Part shown: positions 1-10,894 of the stretch, in pieces | Layout of the letters: each line of letters begins with the position of its first letter | How positions within the stretch are numbered: position 1 is the stretch's first letter | Source of the DNA: Thozetella sp. PMI_491 | Taxonomy: Eukaryota; Ascomycota; Sordariomycetes; Chaetosphaeriales; Chaetosphaeriaceae | Length of the DNA: 64,000 nucleotides | NCBI GenBank assembly: GCA_021432635.1 | Contig: MU270086.1 | Coordinates: forward strand, 1-64,000 | Direction of reading: 5' to 3' | The notes under the pieces: model-generated | The model's database searches: none | What the model was told of the DNA's origin: nothing | What the model saw: only the letters and a program-made list of their open reading frames with translations | Translations under genes and position numbers: made by a program

Positions 1-320
1 GGGGGCGGCAATGGGGGCGGCAGTGGGGGCGGCGGCCGCGGCCGTGGGGGAGGCGGCGGAGGAGGAGGCAACGGCGGCGGTCGGGGAGGAGGTGGAGGAG
101 GCAACGGCGGAGGTGGAGGAGGCAATGGCGGAGGTGGAGGCCGAGGGGGCGGCGGCGGAGGTGGTAATGGTGGCGGAGGTGGTAATGGCGGCGGTAGGGG
201 TGGTGGTGGTGGCGGCAGCGGAGGCGGCGGTGGCAGAGGAGGGGGTGGAGGAGGTGGTGGAGGAGGTGGTGGAGGCAGGGGAGGCGGCGGAGGAGGCGGA
301 GGTAGAGGTGGACGTGGGCG
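1..320. repeat. GGN/purine-rich minisatellite-like tract
   Basis: Irregular GGN/GGNGGN triplet repeats with AAT/AAC, CGN and AGC interruptions encode the glycine-rich domain. The purine-rich bias on the + strand makes it prone to slippage and length variation. Confidence 0.85.
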
Positions 321-1003
321 GAATGACTGTGAGTACACCTGCTTGAGCTGTCAACTGCGTGGATCGCCTGCTGATCTTGACGTTTTCTGGCACAGACAAC
401 ACGGATATCGACTTCAGCCCCATCACGACAGCCTCCGATGTCCAAAAGCGTGACGCCGCCACGCCTGCCGCCGTTGCTGCCATCACGAGCACCTTCGTCG
501 AGACTACATACACGGTCACGAGCACGTCCACCATCCTGGCCAAGCAGGAGACCGACACCGAGACAGGTAACAGGATCCCGCGGGATGCGTTTATTTAGTA
601 TGGTTGCTAACCGCCTGGCTAGTATGGCATGATGTCACGAGGACCTAGTAAGCGGCATACACCCTCCTTGCCGTGGCCTGACGCTGGGAGGCCGCACATA
701 CGAGAGAAGGCTAACCATTCGTCTGTAGTACCCGGCCTGCACAGACGGTTTGCGATAAGAATAGCGGTGGCACGCTCACGGTGATGTCGCTCCTGCCCGA
801 TTCAACCGAGGTGCAAGTCGATTATGTCACCTACACAGTCGAGAACACTATATATGTCGAGTATGTGCTGCTTGTCCCTCCCTGCCTTCATCCGGGGCCA
901 TGTACTGACGTTGCGCTTGTCTAGGCAAACCGAGACTGACACATGGTCCGACTACTACGCCGCCACGGCCTGCTGGGGTGGAGGAGGCTGGTACGGTGTA
1001 TAA
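1..1003 (+). CDS. Glycine-rich protein, 5'-truncated by window edge
   Basis: Five exons can be joined in phase: <1-328, 396-566, 623-647, 729-860 and 925-1003. Donors are GTGAGT, GTAACA, GTAAGC and GTATGT, and CTAAC-type branch sites precede two of the acceptors. The visible N-terminal part (about 105 residues) is almost pure glycine broken by N, R and S. Next comes a Thr/Ser/Val-rich stretch (TYTVTSTST), then a short region with two cysteines ending in CWGGGGWYGV. I do not recognise a family; the composition suggests a secreted or cell-wall-associated protein, but the start and any signal peptide lie outside the window. The 25-base exon 3 is needed to keep phase between exons 2 and 4, which supports the model. 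Confidence 0.7.
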
Positions 1004-2403
1004 CCATAACAACAAAATTTCCCATTCCTCTCCGTTCGTTGGCTGTACAGTTTGTTCATTACGAGATTGCCGCACACAAGGTTGGAGATGCGCCTCATGT
1101 AACAGGCCGGATCTGGCCCGGTATCCCTGGTACTCTACGAGGATATATGGGTCTCTTGCGGCCGAAGCACGTGCATGTATGTACATTTGGTCATTACATT
1201 GTTTAATATGCATTCATGTTTCCAGACATTATTCAACTTCAAATCCTAGGTGGTTCCTTTCGAGGTATTTGTGTTTCTCAAGAGAAACTTTTATTGGGCG
1301 GCCAAGTAGGCCACCGTAATTACTTGCGTCTTGTCCCTCCGATCTCTCATCTCCTTGTCACGAGTTATTATTTTCGTCTCTGACGGCGATCGTCCTCGGC
1401 ACCACGCGGGATTCCAGAAGAAGCGCCGCGCCAGATGAGTAGAGGCTCCTGGGTAGAGGCTCCTGGGCAGAGGCTCCGGATGATGTGGCGGACAGAGTCC
1501 GAGTCTGGGTGGGAGGGGTCGAGGCCGTACGAAGGTTGACTAGCGAGGGTCGATTGAGTCGTGCGTACGATGAGGCTGACAAGGAAATGCCACCGCGATC
1601 CTCATCTCTGTCGTCAACACCACCCGGGAGTGATAGATCGGCATATTTTGACAGCGTCTTCCTTTCTATACCTCGGACGGAGGAGGCCTTACTGAAAGCT
1701 GGGAGGGGGCCAGGCGACTTTTCCTCGCGAGCTTGGATAGGCTGGCAGTGGTTAGCTTGGTGCGAGATAGAGGCAACTGTATTTGAGAGCTTAAAAGCCA
1801 AGGAACGGCTCTGTGGGCTTCTTGATCCTTGTTCTCTGCTGGCCCCCTTTCTACTGACACTTTCGGCTGCCCGTTGGGCTGCAGCCATTTAATCCGTGCG
1901 CTAGTGAACAAAAAGCTCATCCGGCTAAAAGCATTTTAGCTAGCCAGCAAGCTTTCCTCACGCAGCATACAGCGCGAGCCCAAGACAGAGAGCGCAATAG
2001 TGTGTGTTTGGATAAGAGCAATTTGATCACTCCACTTAGTCCCAGGACTTTCACTCGACAAGGCGCTTTTTCGCCGCCGACACGAGAGTCCGGGGCTTTG
2101 CACAAGACCACCAGCTACCTGGTGGAGCATGAGACACGCCTAGACGATATCCGTCGCTCAGCCGCAGCTTGGCACTATAATGCTCTCGACAACACCGCGG
2201 AATCGACTGCTCAATCACAGGGGGCCGCGAGAACACATGGGTTGCTGGAGACTTGTTAAAAGTCTAGTATGGAACGCACAATGAGGAGGACAGGAAACTT
2301 CCTCACGAGCTGCATACTACCTCTCGAGCGCCAGATATCGCGGCAGCTCTTGACGCATCCATGGCCCACAACTAGCGTTCGGTATTAGAACGGACGTGTC
2401 AGG
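1004..2403. other. Intergenic; no convincing gene
   Basis: Only overlapping antisense reading frames without domain-like features are seen. The longest is a Ser/Arg-rich 176-codon frame on the minus strand, 1358-1888, with an ATG; it is crossed by an open frame on the other strand. Three imperfect copies of a 15-base unit (GTAGAGGCTCCTGGG-like) lie at about 1438-1480. Confidence 0.5.
1438..1480. repeat. Short tandem repeat, 3 x ~15 bp
   Basis: Three consecutive copies of a GTAGAGGCTCCTGGG-like unit, the last one degenerate (GCAGAGGCTCCGG). Confidence 0.7.
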
Positions 2404-3629
2404 ATGCCGGAGACGTCGACGGACGGCCGACACGACCGGGAGACCGATGAGCAGAAGTGGCTTCAGCCGGTACCGCTCACGACTCTTGCCTACTCCCCCA
2501 AGCTGGTCCAATGCCCGGCGTGCCTCCGCTTAGCCAAATCCAGCGTCGTCAACAGGCGGTCTAACATGCCATACGCGGTCGGCGTGACGTGGGTCGAAGC
2601 GAAAGGGCGTTCCTGCGACTAGCGAAGACTAACCTGTGCGCCAGGTCAGGCTTGATATTGCTCAGCGGGTGTCTACTGGCGCCGCTCGCCTGCGTGTTCT
2701 CGGGTTCTCTCTTCTCGAACAAGGCTCGCCATGCTACACACTTCTGCGAGAGATGTGGAATCCGTCTGGCGCATTGGCACGGAGACACGATAGTCTGCGC
2801 CAAAGCTGCGTATCTCAGCAATACTGCGACCGCCGGCAGCCCTTCCGAGGTGCCTGCTCAAGCTGCCTCCCGGTGGGCCAATTCACCTCTGGGTCCTCCT
2901 CCGCCATACGGCGCGAGACTCTACACAGCGTCACCTCCAGAGGCTCCCGACCAGTCCCTGCTGCGCAGGACCCTGAAGATAGAATGTACCGGGGATGGCT
3001 TCATCAGCGATGTCTCCGTTACGCAAACCTCTAATACCGTCTTGCGCGTCGCGAGCCCGGAGCTGGTGACCAAGGAATGGTTTGACGGACCTGTATTTGC
3101 GCCGTGCGATCCCATCCCCGAGTTCCAGAGGCTCATAGGTGAGCCTGCGCCTCGGGATGCCGTCCCATCAAAAGTATTTCTGTACCGCCGAGGAGGTACA
3201 GAGAGCCCCGCCGTTACCCTCGGGTTTCACCGCCGGTGCTGGGCTCTCGACATCCTGTATTATCCCGTGCGCGAGGAAGAGGTGCGAGGCGAGGAGGATT
3301 TCTTCCCTACACCCCGGAAGCTCGTCCACGAGGACTTCCCCTCCTTTGCACACCAGCTTTTCTTCCCGTTCATGAGCGACCTAGGGCCGCTGGTCTGGAC
3401 GGAGCGGGCGACCAAAGAAAAAGGGGTCGAGATGGTGCTGCTGGATGCATACAGCCGGGCGGCATCAATCTACAGCCATGACGGGCTGCTTTCTGTGTAT
3501 AGTACCGTCGATGTCACAGATGCTTTCATCGAGCAGGTGACGGCTGCTCTTGTCGCCGTAACGGTTCAGAGGGTCAGAATCCAGGACTGGAAGACAGCCA
3601 GGGATAATGAGCGTGCGGCAAGTTCGTAG
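2404..3629 (+). CDS. LITAF-like zinc-ribbon membrane-associated protein with long C-terminal extension
   Basis: Two exons, 2404-2588 and 2645-3629, give 389 residues. The intron (2589-2644) has donor GTGGGT, branch GACTAAC and acceptor CCAG. The ATG at 2404 follows an in-frame TAG at 2386. Only the spliced product unites a LITAF-type domain: a CPAC knuckle (C37, C40), a hydrophobic segment (SGLILLSGCLLAPLACVF) and a second knuckle FCERCG (C96, C99). In known LITAF/SIMPLE proteins the paired CxxC motifs bind zinc and the hydrophobic part inserts into the endosomal membrane face; that role is inferred here. The remaining ~280 residues start with a proline-rich linker and hold a region rich in acidic and aromatic residues that I do not recognise. 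Fungal LITAF proteins are usually much shorter, so the extension is unusual. Confidence 0.72.
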
Positions 3630-3931
3630 AAAACCATGAAGACTTCACAAGCCCCAAATAATAAAGACCATACGGAACGTTGACTGCCGCGCTCATCGTT
3701 GGCTGCTAGTCTAAGGGAGGATTGGGGTGGAGACGATGATGTTGGGCTTATGTAATGGAACTTGAACATGCCCTAACCGGACTGGGCGAGCTGCGTTTTT
3801 GACAGCTTCATACCAAAGAGCCAAAGGCAAGAGAAGATCGATCAGTGACTCGGGTGTTTTGGGCTGTAAGGCTTTCATCGTGTCGCAGTGCGCCTTGTCG
3901 TAGCCGCAAGCACCGCCCAAAACCTCACGGG

Positions 3932-5122
3932 ATGGCAAAAGGCGATATCCAGGCGCGGCTGGCCGAGTCGTGCCCGGGCCTCCGCGAGGCCGATGTTCCC
4001 ACAGTCGTCTACCCATCACCGAACGGCAAGGACCCGGACCGCCGGCACTCGCTCGTGTTTTTCATCCCGGGCAACCCGGGACTCGTTGATTACTACCTTC
4101 CGTTCTTCGAGACTCTCCGGCAGCGGCTAGATGAGGCTGAGGCCCGGAACCCGGCCGAGGCCGTGCATATTTACGGCGAGAATCTGATCGGCTTCTCGGA
4201 CGCAGATCATGCGCCCTTCGGCGCTGCTGGCCGCCCCCCTTTCAGTCTTGAAGAGCAGATCTGCCACTTCACCGACCGTGTTGCTGCCCTCACAGTGTAC
4301 GGCCGGCCACCCCACCAGGTCATCCTGATGGGACACAGCGTCGGCACCTACATTTCCATCGAGGTCTTCGACCGGCTCTCCAAGCGCCAGGCAGAGGACC
4401 CTAGTGCGCATGTCAAGGCGGCAATCCTCTTGTTCCCGACAATCTCGCACCTGGCCGAGTCGCCCAGCGGGCCGTGGCTCGAGAGGGTCAAGACGACCCG
4501 TTGGCTCGACGCTCACGCCCACGGTATCGCTAAGCGGTTTGTCGACCTGTGGCCGACAAGCCTGCTGAACCTTTACATACGCTACGTGATGGGCTTCTCT
4601 CCCCGCGCCGTCGCCGCCACCGTGAGCTTCCTCCACTCCCGGGACGGCATCTGGCAGGCGCTGCACCTAGGCAAGGACGAGGTGCAAACCATCTCCGAGG
4701 ACAAGTGGAGCGAGGACCTGTGGGAGATTGCCGACGTGCAGCAGGCCGAGAGCGGAGACCTATCCAAGTTCTTCTTCCACTTCGGCGCCCAAGATCATTG
4801 GGTCTCCAACAAGCGCCGGGATGAGTTCATCCGCCAGCGCGAGGAGCATGCGACGCGCGACGGGCCCCGCCACAAGCAAGGGCGCACCCGGATTGTCATC
4901 GATGCGGACGAGGTGCCGCACGCATTTTGTATACGTTAGTCTCCCTTGCTCGAACCAATGCGACGACGCAGAGCTAACCGGCCCCCAACAGATCACAGCG
5001 AGACCATTGCGGAGAAAGTCAGGTCAGTTCTCTCCCTCCACGAAACCATCGGGGTCTGCGACCGCTAGCTAACAAACATGCCTCACAGCGCCTGGGTTGA
5101 AGAAATAATCACGAGCGCATGA
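3932..5122 (+). CDS. Lipid-droplet-associated serine hydrolase (LDAH/DUF2305 family)
   Basis: Three exons, 3932-4934, 4992-5022 and 5089-5122, give 355 residues. The alpha/beta-hydrolase signs are clear: FFIPGNPGLVDYY near residue 35 is the hallmark N-terminal oxyanion loop of the LDAH family, and GHSVG at 134-138 carries the nucleophile Ser136. The small last exons complete a C-terminal block PHAFCIHHSETIAEKV that holds the likely catalytic His. Family members sit on lipid droplets through a hydrophobic patch; cholesterol-ester or triacylglycerol hydrolysis has been proposed but substrate evidence is weak. The ATG at 3932 is the first in this frame; the open frame reaches further upstream only from a GTG. 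Donors are GTTAGT and GTCAGT. Confidence 0.85.
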
Positions 5123-5738
5123 TATGATTATGTGTTCTCTATAAAATACCCACAAGGCTGAGTCAAGCCTCGAATTGGGAATGCAAACTCGAGTCACCCC
5201 CTTTGTGTTAGAGCTGCCCCATACGAGAGATTTGCTGTTTCTATGCCTCCCCGAGCGAGTGCAACCGTTTGGATTACGCGGCGCGGGAACTCTTGCCGAG
5301 GGGTCACTCAGACCTTCTGCAAAATCGTCTGGGATTTCACAGTCGGGGTTAATGCTCCTCTCCTACTCCATTCGGCTGAGGCTGTGTTGTCGAATCTATA
5401 CGGCAGCCATTTGCCGTCTCACTTCCCGCTTCCCATAGCCCTCGCAGTCCTAGGCAGACAACTAATAGGGTAGTATAGATCGGCAGTTGCTGCGCAGGAT
5501 TTTCTCCTCACGCCCAGCCAACAGGGCCACATGCTCGCAGAATACTAGCACATCTGTAAATCAAAGACGTAGTTGTGGCTAGCTTTTCCGGCGGAAAGCG
5601 TTACTTATAAACGCGGAGTATCTGCGCGTGTCCAGGGGATTCCAGCATTGCGCCGGGGGATCCGTAGTTGCTGCATCAAAACACCCGTAGTTTGCATGGT
5701 TTTCAACCCCTTATCACGGCACGAAAACATCACTGATC
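5123..5738. other. Intergenic
   Basis: 3' region of the hydrolase gene and presumed promoter of the next gene. I see no repeat, RNA gene or coding frame that I would defend. Confidence 0.5.
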
Positions 5739-6664
5739 ATGGGGCGAACACAAGGCAGCCAGCGCTCGGCCGCTAGCCGGGAGAGAGAAGAGCCGCAGGC
5801 CAGCAATTACGCCCTTGCCGACATGCCGGAGCCCAAGTCCGAGGCAGATACCTTCAAGGCAGTCGTCGGGTCGAGAACGCGCCATCCAAGCGCCAGAGCT
5901 GACTGGGTCCCGAGCCCGTTCGAGTCTCTTGATTGCCCGCCCGAGGTGGCCACCGTCGCTGCCACAGCCGCCTCAGTCGGCCGACCAGAATCTATCTGCA
6001 AGTCGGACACGGTCTCGAACCGGCGATCCGGGATGGCGCTCGAGACCAAGCTCCGATTTTGTATCATGATTATCTGCTTCGGCATCCTCTGCATCCTGGT
6101 CGGCGAGCAGGTCAATATCACGGTGACTGACGCCGACGGACACCTGCTGCAAACGCCGCCGCCTGGCATTCTCGACCTGATCATATGCGCTCCTGCGGTG
6201 AGTGCACTGTCGCTCCTCTCCTGCGCACTGCCAGAGCACGCCTTCGACTACTAATGCGTTGATTGATAGGCCGGTGCCTGCCTGCTCTGGGAGCTAGCTG
6301 AGCTCGTCACCATCGCTGTACGAGGGCGGGGCATCCATCCGGTGACCCAGATCGTGATGGCCTTCCTTATCTTCTTGGGGATGACGGTAGCGTTCGCGTT
6401 CCAAATTGTCGCCCTCTTGTTTGCGGCGCGCAACATCTATGCCGGTTCTAGGTATAGGATCTCCCAGGCACACGCACCGGGGATCGGTCTCAGTTCGGCC
6501 CTGCTCCTCTGCCTATCGTGAGTCGTCCTTTCCCTTGATGCGCTGCCTCTAATATCCTGTTCACCATTTTTCGGGATGGGAGCTTGTACGTGACTCTGTT
6601 CATCATGGGAGTCAGGCAGCATAAGCGAAATAAGAGGGCTGCGAAGCTCGCGGCGCAGGTGTGA
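5739..6664 (+). CDS. Four-helix (MARVEL-like) integral membrane protein, copy 1
   Basis: Exons 5739-6197, 6270-6517 and 6583-6664 give 262 residues. Donors are GTGAGT for both introns, and the acceptors are GATAG and GGGAG. After a ~100-residue polar, Ser/Ala-rich N-terminal tail come four hydrophobic segments, starting with LRFCIMIICFGILCILVG and ending with LYVTLFIMGV, then a basic tail RQHKRNKRAAK. The topology (four helices, cytoplasmic tails) is typical of fungal MARVEL-domain-like proteins of the plasma membrane; no enzyme motif is seen. It resembles the next gene (8394-9544) in the segment around W-E..E and RG....P, and both its introns lie at the same places and phases as in that gene. 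An internal Met at 5823 is an alternative start. Confidence 0.75.
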
Positions 6665-8393
6665 ATGCTCGGTCCCGCAATGTGATCGCGCACGGCCACG
6701 AGACGCTGCGGCGCATCGAGCGACGAGAGACAGCCGACTGCAGGGTGTGGCCGGGGCGATGCGGCGATGCTAAAGCGACGAAGACGGCGTATGGTGTGAT
6801 GAACGGATTTGGCACACAACTAGGACTAGGGGACTCATCGGGCGCTCTGGTAAGGGAGTATGCGACGCATGATATAGCCAGACAGGTACCTGGTGAGGAC
6901 CGGCTCTGTCTACGCATCTAATAATTATGGCTTTGTCTACGGAATACGTATGGCTTTGATTACAGGCCCGCCCAGCTACTCGACTATAACCGGGGTCTCA
7001 GACGGGAAGGATTCAGAGCAACCCGGTCGGTATCCATGCACTCGTCTGTCTGCGCAGGACGCAGGCTCTGTTAGGTAAATTGCCTGACCTGTTTCGGTCA
7101 AAGAGCCGCAACCAAGGCCATGGTCAATCGTGGCTCAAGCGTGGCTGGCGACGGGATAGGGATATCTTAGCAGCTAAAACTCGGGTGAAGCATTGCAGGT
7201 CTCCACCATTGTCTATTTGGGCACTCCTTCCAGTTCGAGGTTAGGCGCGTCGCTGACTGATCGCCAACCGTCCGCCTCTGCCGCTATACGCTGCGCACTG
7301 TAGCGCCCGCCGGCGGATTGGAGGCCAAGTATAATCGCTAGTTAGTACTATGTAAATGCAGCTCACTCGATTGAGTTTCCGCGCCGGATCGGAAAACCAG
7401 TAAGATGCTGCGGGTGACCGTGGCGGTGCGTCACCCAAAAGTCCCTATCTCGCTGCGGAGCCGAAGAAGAAGAAAAAAAAGGAAGTAGGAAAAGTGCTGA
7501 GACGTCGTGCCGTACCTGCCACCCACCGACTGGAGGCAGGAATACGAGGTTGTGGGCATTGGCCAATTAGGCAGTTCGGCAGCAAACGGCGAGCAGCCAA
7601 CAACATGACGCTTCCAATCAGCCCATGACTGCGACAACACGCACCTGTGAAACCGTTTGCCCCAAATGTGAAATAGATGCGTGAGAAGACGAAAAGAGGC
7701 AGACTCTTATCTTTTCCTATACGGTTCTCTTCTGATACACAGGGCCTATGTAGGAAAAATAATGATCGAGGTCTGGACAAGGGGCGGGTAGCGGCTGCGA
7801 TCTCCACATCATTTTGCTGACAGCAGGTCCAGAAACGATCGGCCGTTGGAACCCTGTGCCACCGTACTTAACCTCTTACAGCGGCCACGACAGGGGCATT
7901 AAACGGATGCCTGGTCAAGTCGGCCCCCCATGCGACCAAACCCAGCCAGCCCAGCCAGCCAGCAAAAGTAAACCTGTAGCCGCTCGCTGCGTGCTTGCAA
8001 GTGTGTGTCTGTACTAAGAATGTGTGTGTGTGTGCCAGTGTGTGTTGTGTCTGCGACCCAATAAAGGCGCTGGCGGGGGGACCCTTTCCTCTCCTTCGAC
8101 TCAGCCTCCGAGTATTACAGCGTAGCCTCGAGCCTAGCTGCCTCGCAGGATCACCCTGAAGCGCGAGGGGATCGATCAAGCGACGGGAGCGGCCCCGGCC
8201 AGACGCTTTGTTGGCGCGACGCGCGGTAGCGTTCGCCCAACACCTCCAGGTCCGACGCTCCGGATCGGGCGAACGGCCATGACAGCCTCCGCAACCTCCA
8301 TCGACACCGACACCGCGATCACCGCTCTAGGCAGACACTGACAGCCCCGGCGGGACCCTCGCCCGGGCGAATCCTCTCGGCGCTGCCGTCAAA
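6665..8393. other. Intergenic, 1.7 kb
   Basis: It separates the two related membrane-protein genes. It holds a TG microsatellite (8001-8050) and pyrimidine-rich stretches on either strand. No defensible gene was found on either strand; open frames here lack domain-like sequence. Confidence 0.5.
8001..8050. repeat. TG/GT microsatellite
   Basis: Interrupted dinucleotide run with a perfect (TG)7 core at 8021-8034, flanked by further short GT runs. Confidence 0.85.
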
Positions 8394-9544
8394 ATGCGGC
8401 ACTCGCTCAAGCGGCCCGCCCCGAGGCCGCCGCCGCCCTTCTTCCCTGCCGTCGAGTCCTGGCTGGACGGCATTCCGACCAGCAAGAAGCCGTCCCGGGA
8501 GGAACTGCGGCAATGGGATCTAGGGAGCGGAACCGGTCGCTCGGGCAGTCGCTTCTGGGTCCCCGTCATCCTCCGCGCCTTCTCGCTGCTCTGTGCCCTC
8601 ATCATCATCGTCATCACCCTGACCACACTGCGCTTCCCGTGGGTGAACCAGTCATACCTGCCCGCCGTCCTCGTCCCGGTATGTGGAATGCATGCGTGCT
8701 TCATACAGAGAGGCTCCAGCCCTTCACCTTGGTTCTGCTCACTGACGCCTGCCAGGCATGTGTCATCGCCACCTGGGACAGCGTCGAGTTCTTGCTGTTG
8801 TGCCTCCGGGGCGATAAGGGCCTTCCGTCCAAGGTACACATCTTCGTCGACGCCGTCCTGTTCATGGGCGCGGCCACCGCGGCCACCTACGTCTTCATGG
8901 AGGTTGTTCACGACCTCCTGAGCACCCGCACGGTTGGCGCGTTGATGGACACTGACATTGCCGATGCCGCTTTCTTGATCGGCCTAATGTGAGTGACCAA
9001 TTCCTCGTCTCGAGTAGAAGAGTCCAGATGTGGTGACCACTATTGTGTGGTCTCATACCTGGCATCCCCATGATGATACTTGTTTGTTACGAAGCTCGTG
9101 ACCGCTGACGTCCCCCGTAGGATCATCCATTCGGTCTTGTTCTTCTTCTATGCCTGCACTTGTCTGGACAGAAGTAGCGGCCCTAGACCCTCGCGGCCCC
9201 AGGTCACGTATCTCCCGAACGGCGAGCCGATTATAATGACCGACCGGGCACACACACCGAAAACAGTTTACCAGCAGCACGAAAATGCCCTCAGCGGACT
9301 GCCGAGTCACGGCCGACCCATATCGAATTACCAACAAACTGGGACCATGTCCCCGCAGCTGGTGGCATCCCCTATCCTTGCCCATACTGTCCAAGAACCA
9401 ACAACCGAGCTGATTCAGCCTTCCCCATTAAGCACGCCACGGATATTATCAGTCGGGCGGTCGCCCGATGGAGACGGGGTTGCCGTAGACCCGTTTGTGG
9501 ACGGGGTGACCCCCCCTAGGACGGCGAGACTCCCCAGCACATGA
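8394..9544 (+). CDS. Four-helix (MARVEL-like) integral membrane protein, copy 2
   Basis: Exons 8394-8678, 8756-8988 and 9121-9544 give 313 residues. Donors are GTATGT and GTGAGT, acceptors GCCAG and GTAG. A ~55-residue Pro/Arg-rich N-terminus leads into four hydrophobic segments (first FWVPVILRAFSLLCALIII, last AAFLIGLMIIHSVLFFFY). A ~130-residue polar tail rich in Pro, Ser and Thr follows, probably cytoplasmic. Introns interrupt the second helix at LVP|ACVIATWDSVEF (phase 0) and the fourth helix at phase 2, matching the gene at 5739-6664. The two are therefore probably ancient duplicates. Function is unknown; fungal MARVEL-like proteins often mark plasma-membrane domains. Confidence 0.75.
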
Positions 9545-9902
9545 ATATCCTAGTAGACGCTGTCTAGAATCTGCAGAGGAGGGGGACGCCTGATAGATTT
9601 CACTGGTTCCTAGCCTACAACCCAAGGAGGGGCGTTATCTATTTTCGTTATGCATAAATTTGGGGATAGTGAACAGGAGTTGGCGCCATCTGCCTTGTCA
9701 TGCCATGTAATTACGCTACGCTAGCAAAGATACCCGCTCGAATATCATGTTAATCCAAATTTATCAGTATGGTATTGGAGGTATGCAGGTTGTGTGAGTA
9801 TAAGGAATTGTCGATGTACTCGACTGATCCTGACTACCTTGCAAGTGACCAGAGCCAGTTGTCCAAGATTACATTAATTGAATGTAACCAAGTAGGACAT
9901 AA

Positions 9903-9919
9903 ATATATATATATATATA
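9903..9919. repeat. AT microsatellite
   Basis: A run of alternating A and T, 17 bases, between the second MARVEL-like gene and ARB1. Confidence 0.85.
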
Positions 9920-10426
9920 ACCGCTGGAAGTTGAGAGATCAACCACTCAAAAATGCTTGTTTGAATTACCTATAGTCTTCACATTGGGTACCGTCGGCAT
10001 CGTGTTTGATATCCCGCTAGCAGCCTGCAACAATGGCCGGAGAGAAGAGTTAAATGCAAACCCTCTGGGACAGAGGTACCCGAGCGCCGAGTTCTGAAAA
10101 GATTGATGCTACGATTCTATGTTCTGTTTGGATGTTTGTTAGTAGTTTGGAAAAAGAAACCCCTCTCGACAACCCATATTCCCGCTGGCCACTAGCGTTG
10201 AACCGCGGTTCTTTCGTGGGACCAGGGAATCTGCATGCGCCTAAGTCTTCGGCCTATGGCGGAAGACCCGACCCAGAAGATAGCGGTCGACGGCATCAGG
10301 GATCTCAGATCCTTCCCAACTACCGGGTGCATCTCGTTGGGCTCTGGTGCCATGGTGCGCATTGTCTTGTCGTCTTGACAAGGCATCTGAGAATGGAGTC
10401 GATGGGGCGAATGCCCCGCCAATCTG

Positions 10427-10434
10427 TGACGTCA
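10427..10434. promoter_or_regulatory. CRE-type palindrome TGACGTCA
   Basis: A perfect octamer for CREB/ATF-type bZIP factors, about 460 bases before the ARB1 start. Whether it is used is unknown; one such octamer can occur by chance. Confidence 0.35.
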
Positions 10435-10894
10435 GTTTTAGGGAGAACGGAATCCTGCTGAGACAATGCTGTCCCCTGGTCTAAGAAAAAAAAGGAGACG
10501 CAGAAGATGTGACCTCCCAGTCCAGGATAGGGCCTGGATATACCGCAATGGCATCTGGCTTCAGCGATTTTTGTCTCTCTGACGCGCTGTGGGACGGAGG
10601 CAGAGGATCAGGTCGTGGACTGAACAGAGTGGGTCCGCTCGCTCAGGTAGATTGGTGCCTTATCGGTTATCAGAATTTTTTCGAGACCCATTTTGAACGC
10701 ACTCGCAACCCCCACCAAAGGCAAACCCCACCTTTTGTGAAGAGACACAGCCATCGTCCAACAGCCTTTTTTTTTTATTCGCCTTCTTGTTTCTTTCATT
10801 AGACGAAGGCTACTATACCTCTTCTGCTGTCCATTTCACTGCAGCAGACGACTGGTAAATTTTTTTTTTATTAACGAGTCACGCAATACTCAAG

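Larger units (their letters stand above)
9545..10894. other. Intergenic / promoter of ARB1
   Basis: It includes an AT microsatellite (9903-9919), a palindromic TGACGTCA at 10427-10434, and pyrimidine/poly-T tracts just before the ARB1 start. No gene is seen. Confidence 0.5.

Noticed and set aside
1358..1888. 176-codon minus-strand frame with an ATG
   Set aside because: Ser/Arg-rich without any recognisable pattern, overlapped by another open frame; not enough for a gene call.
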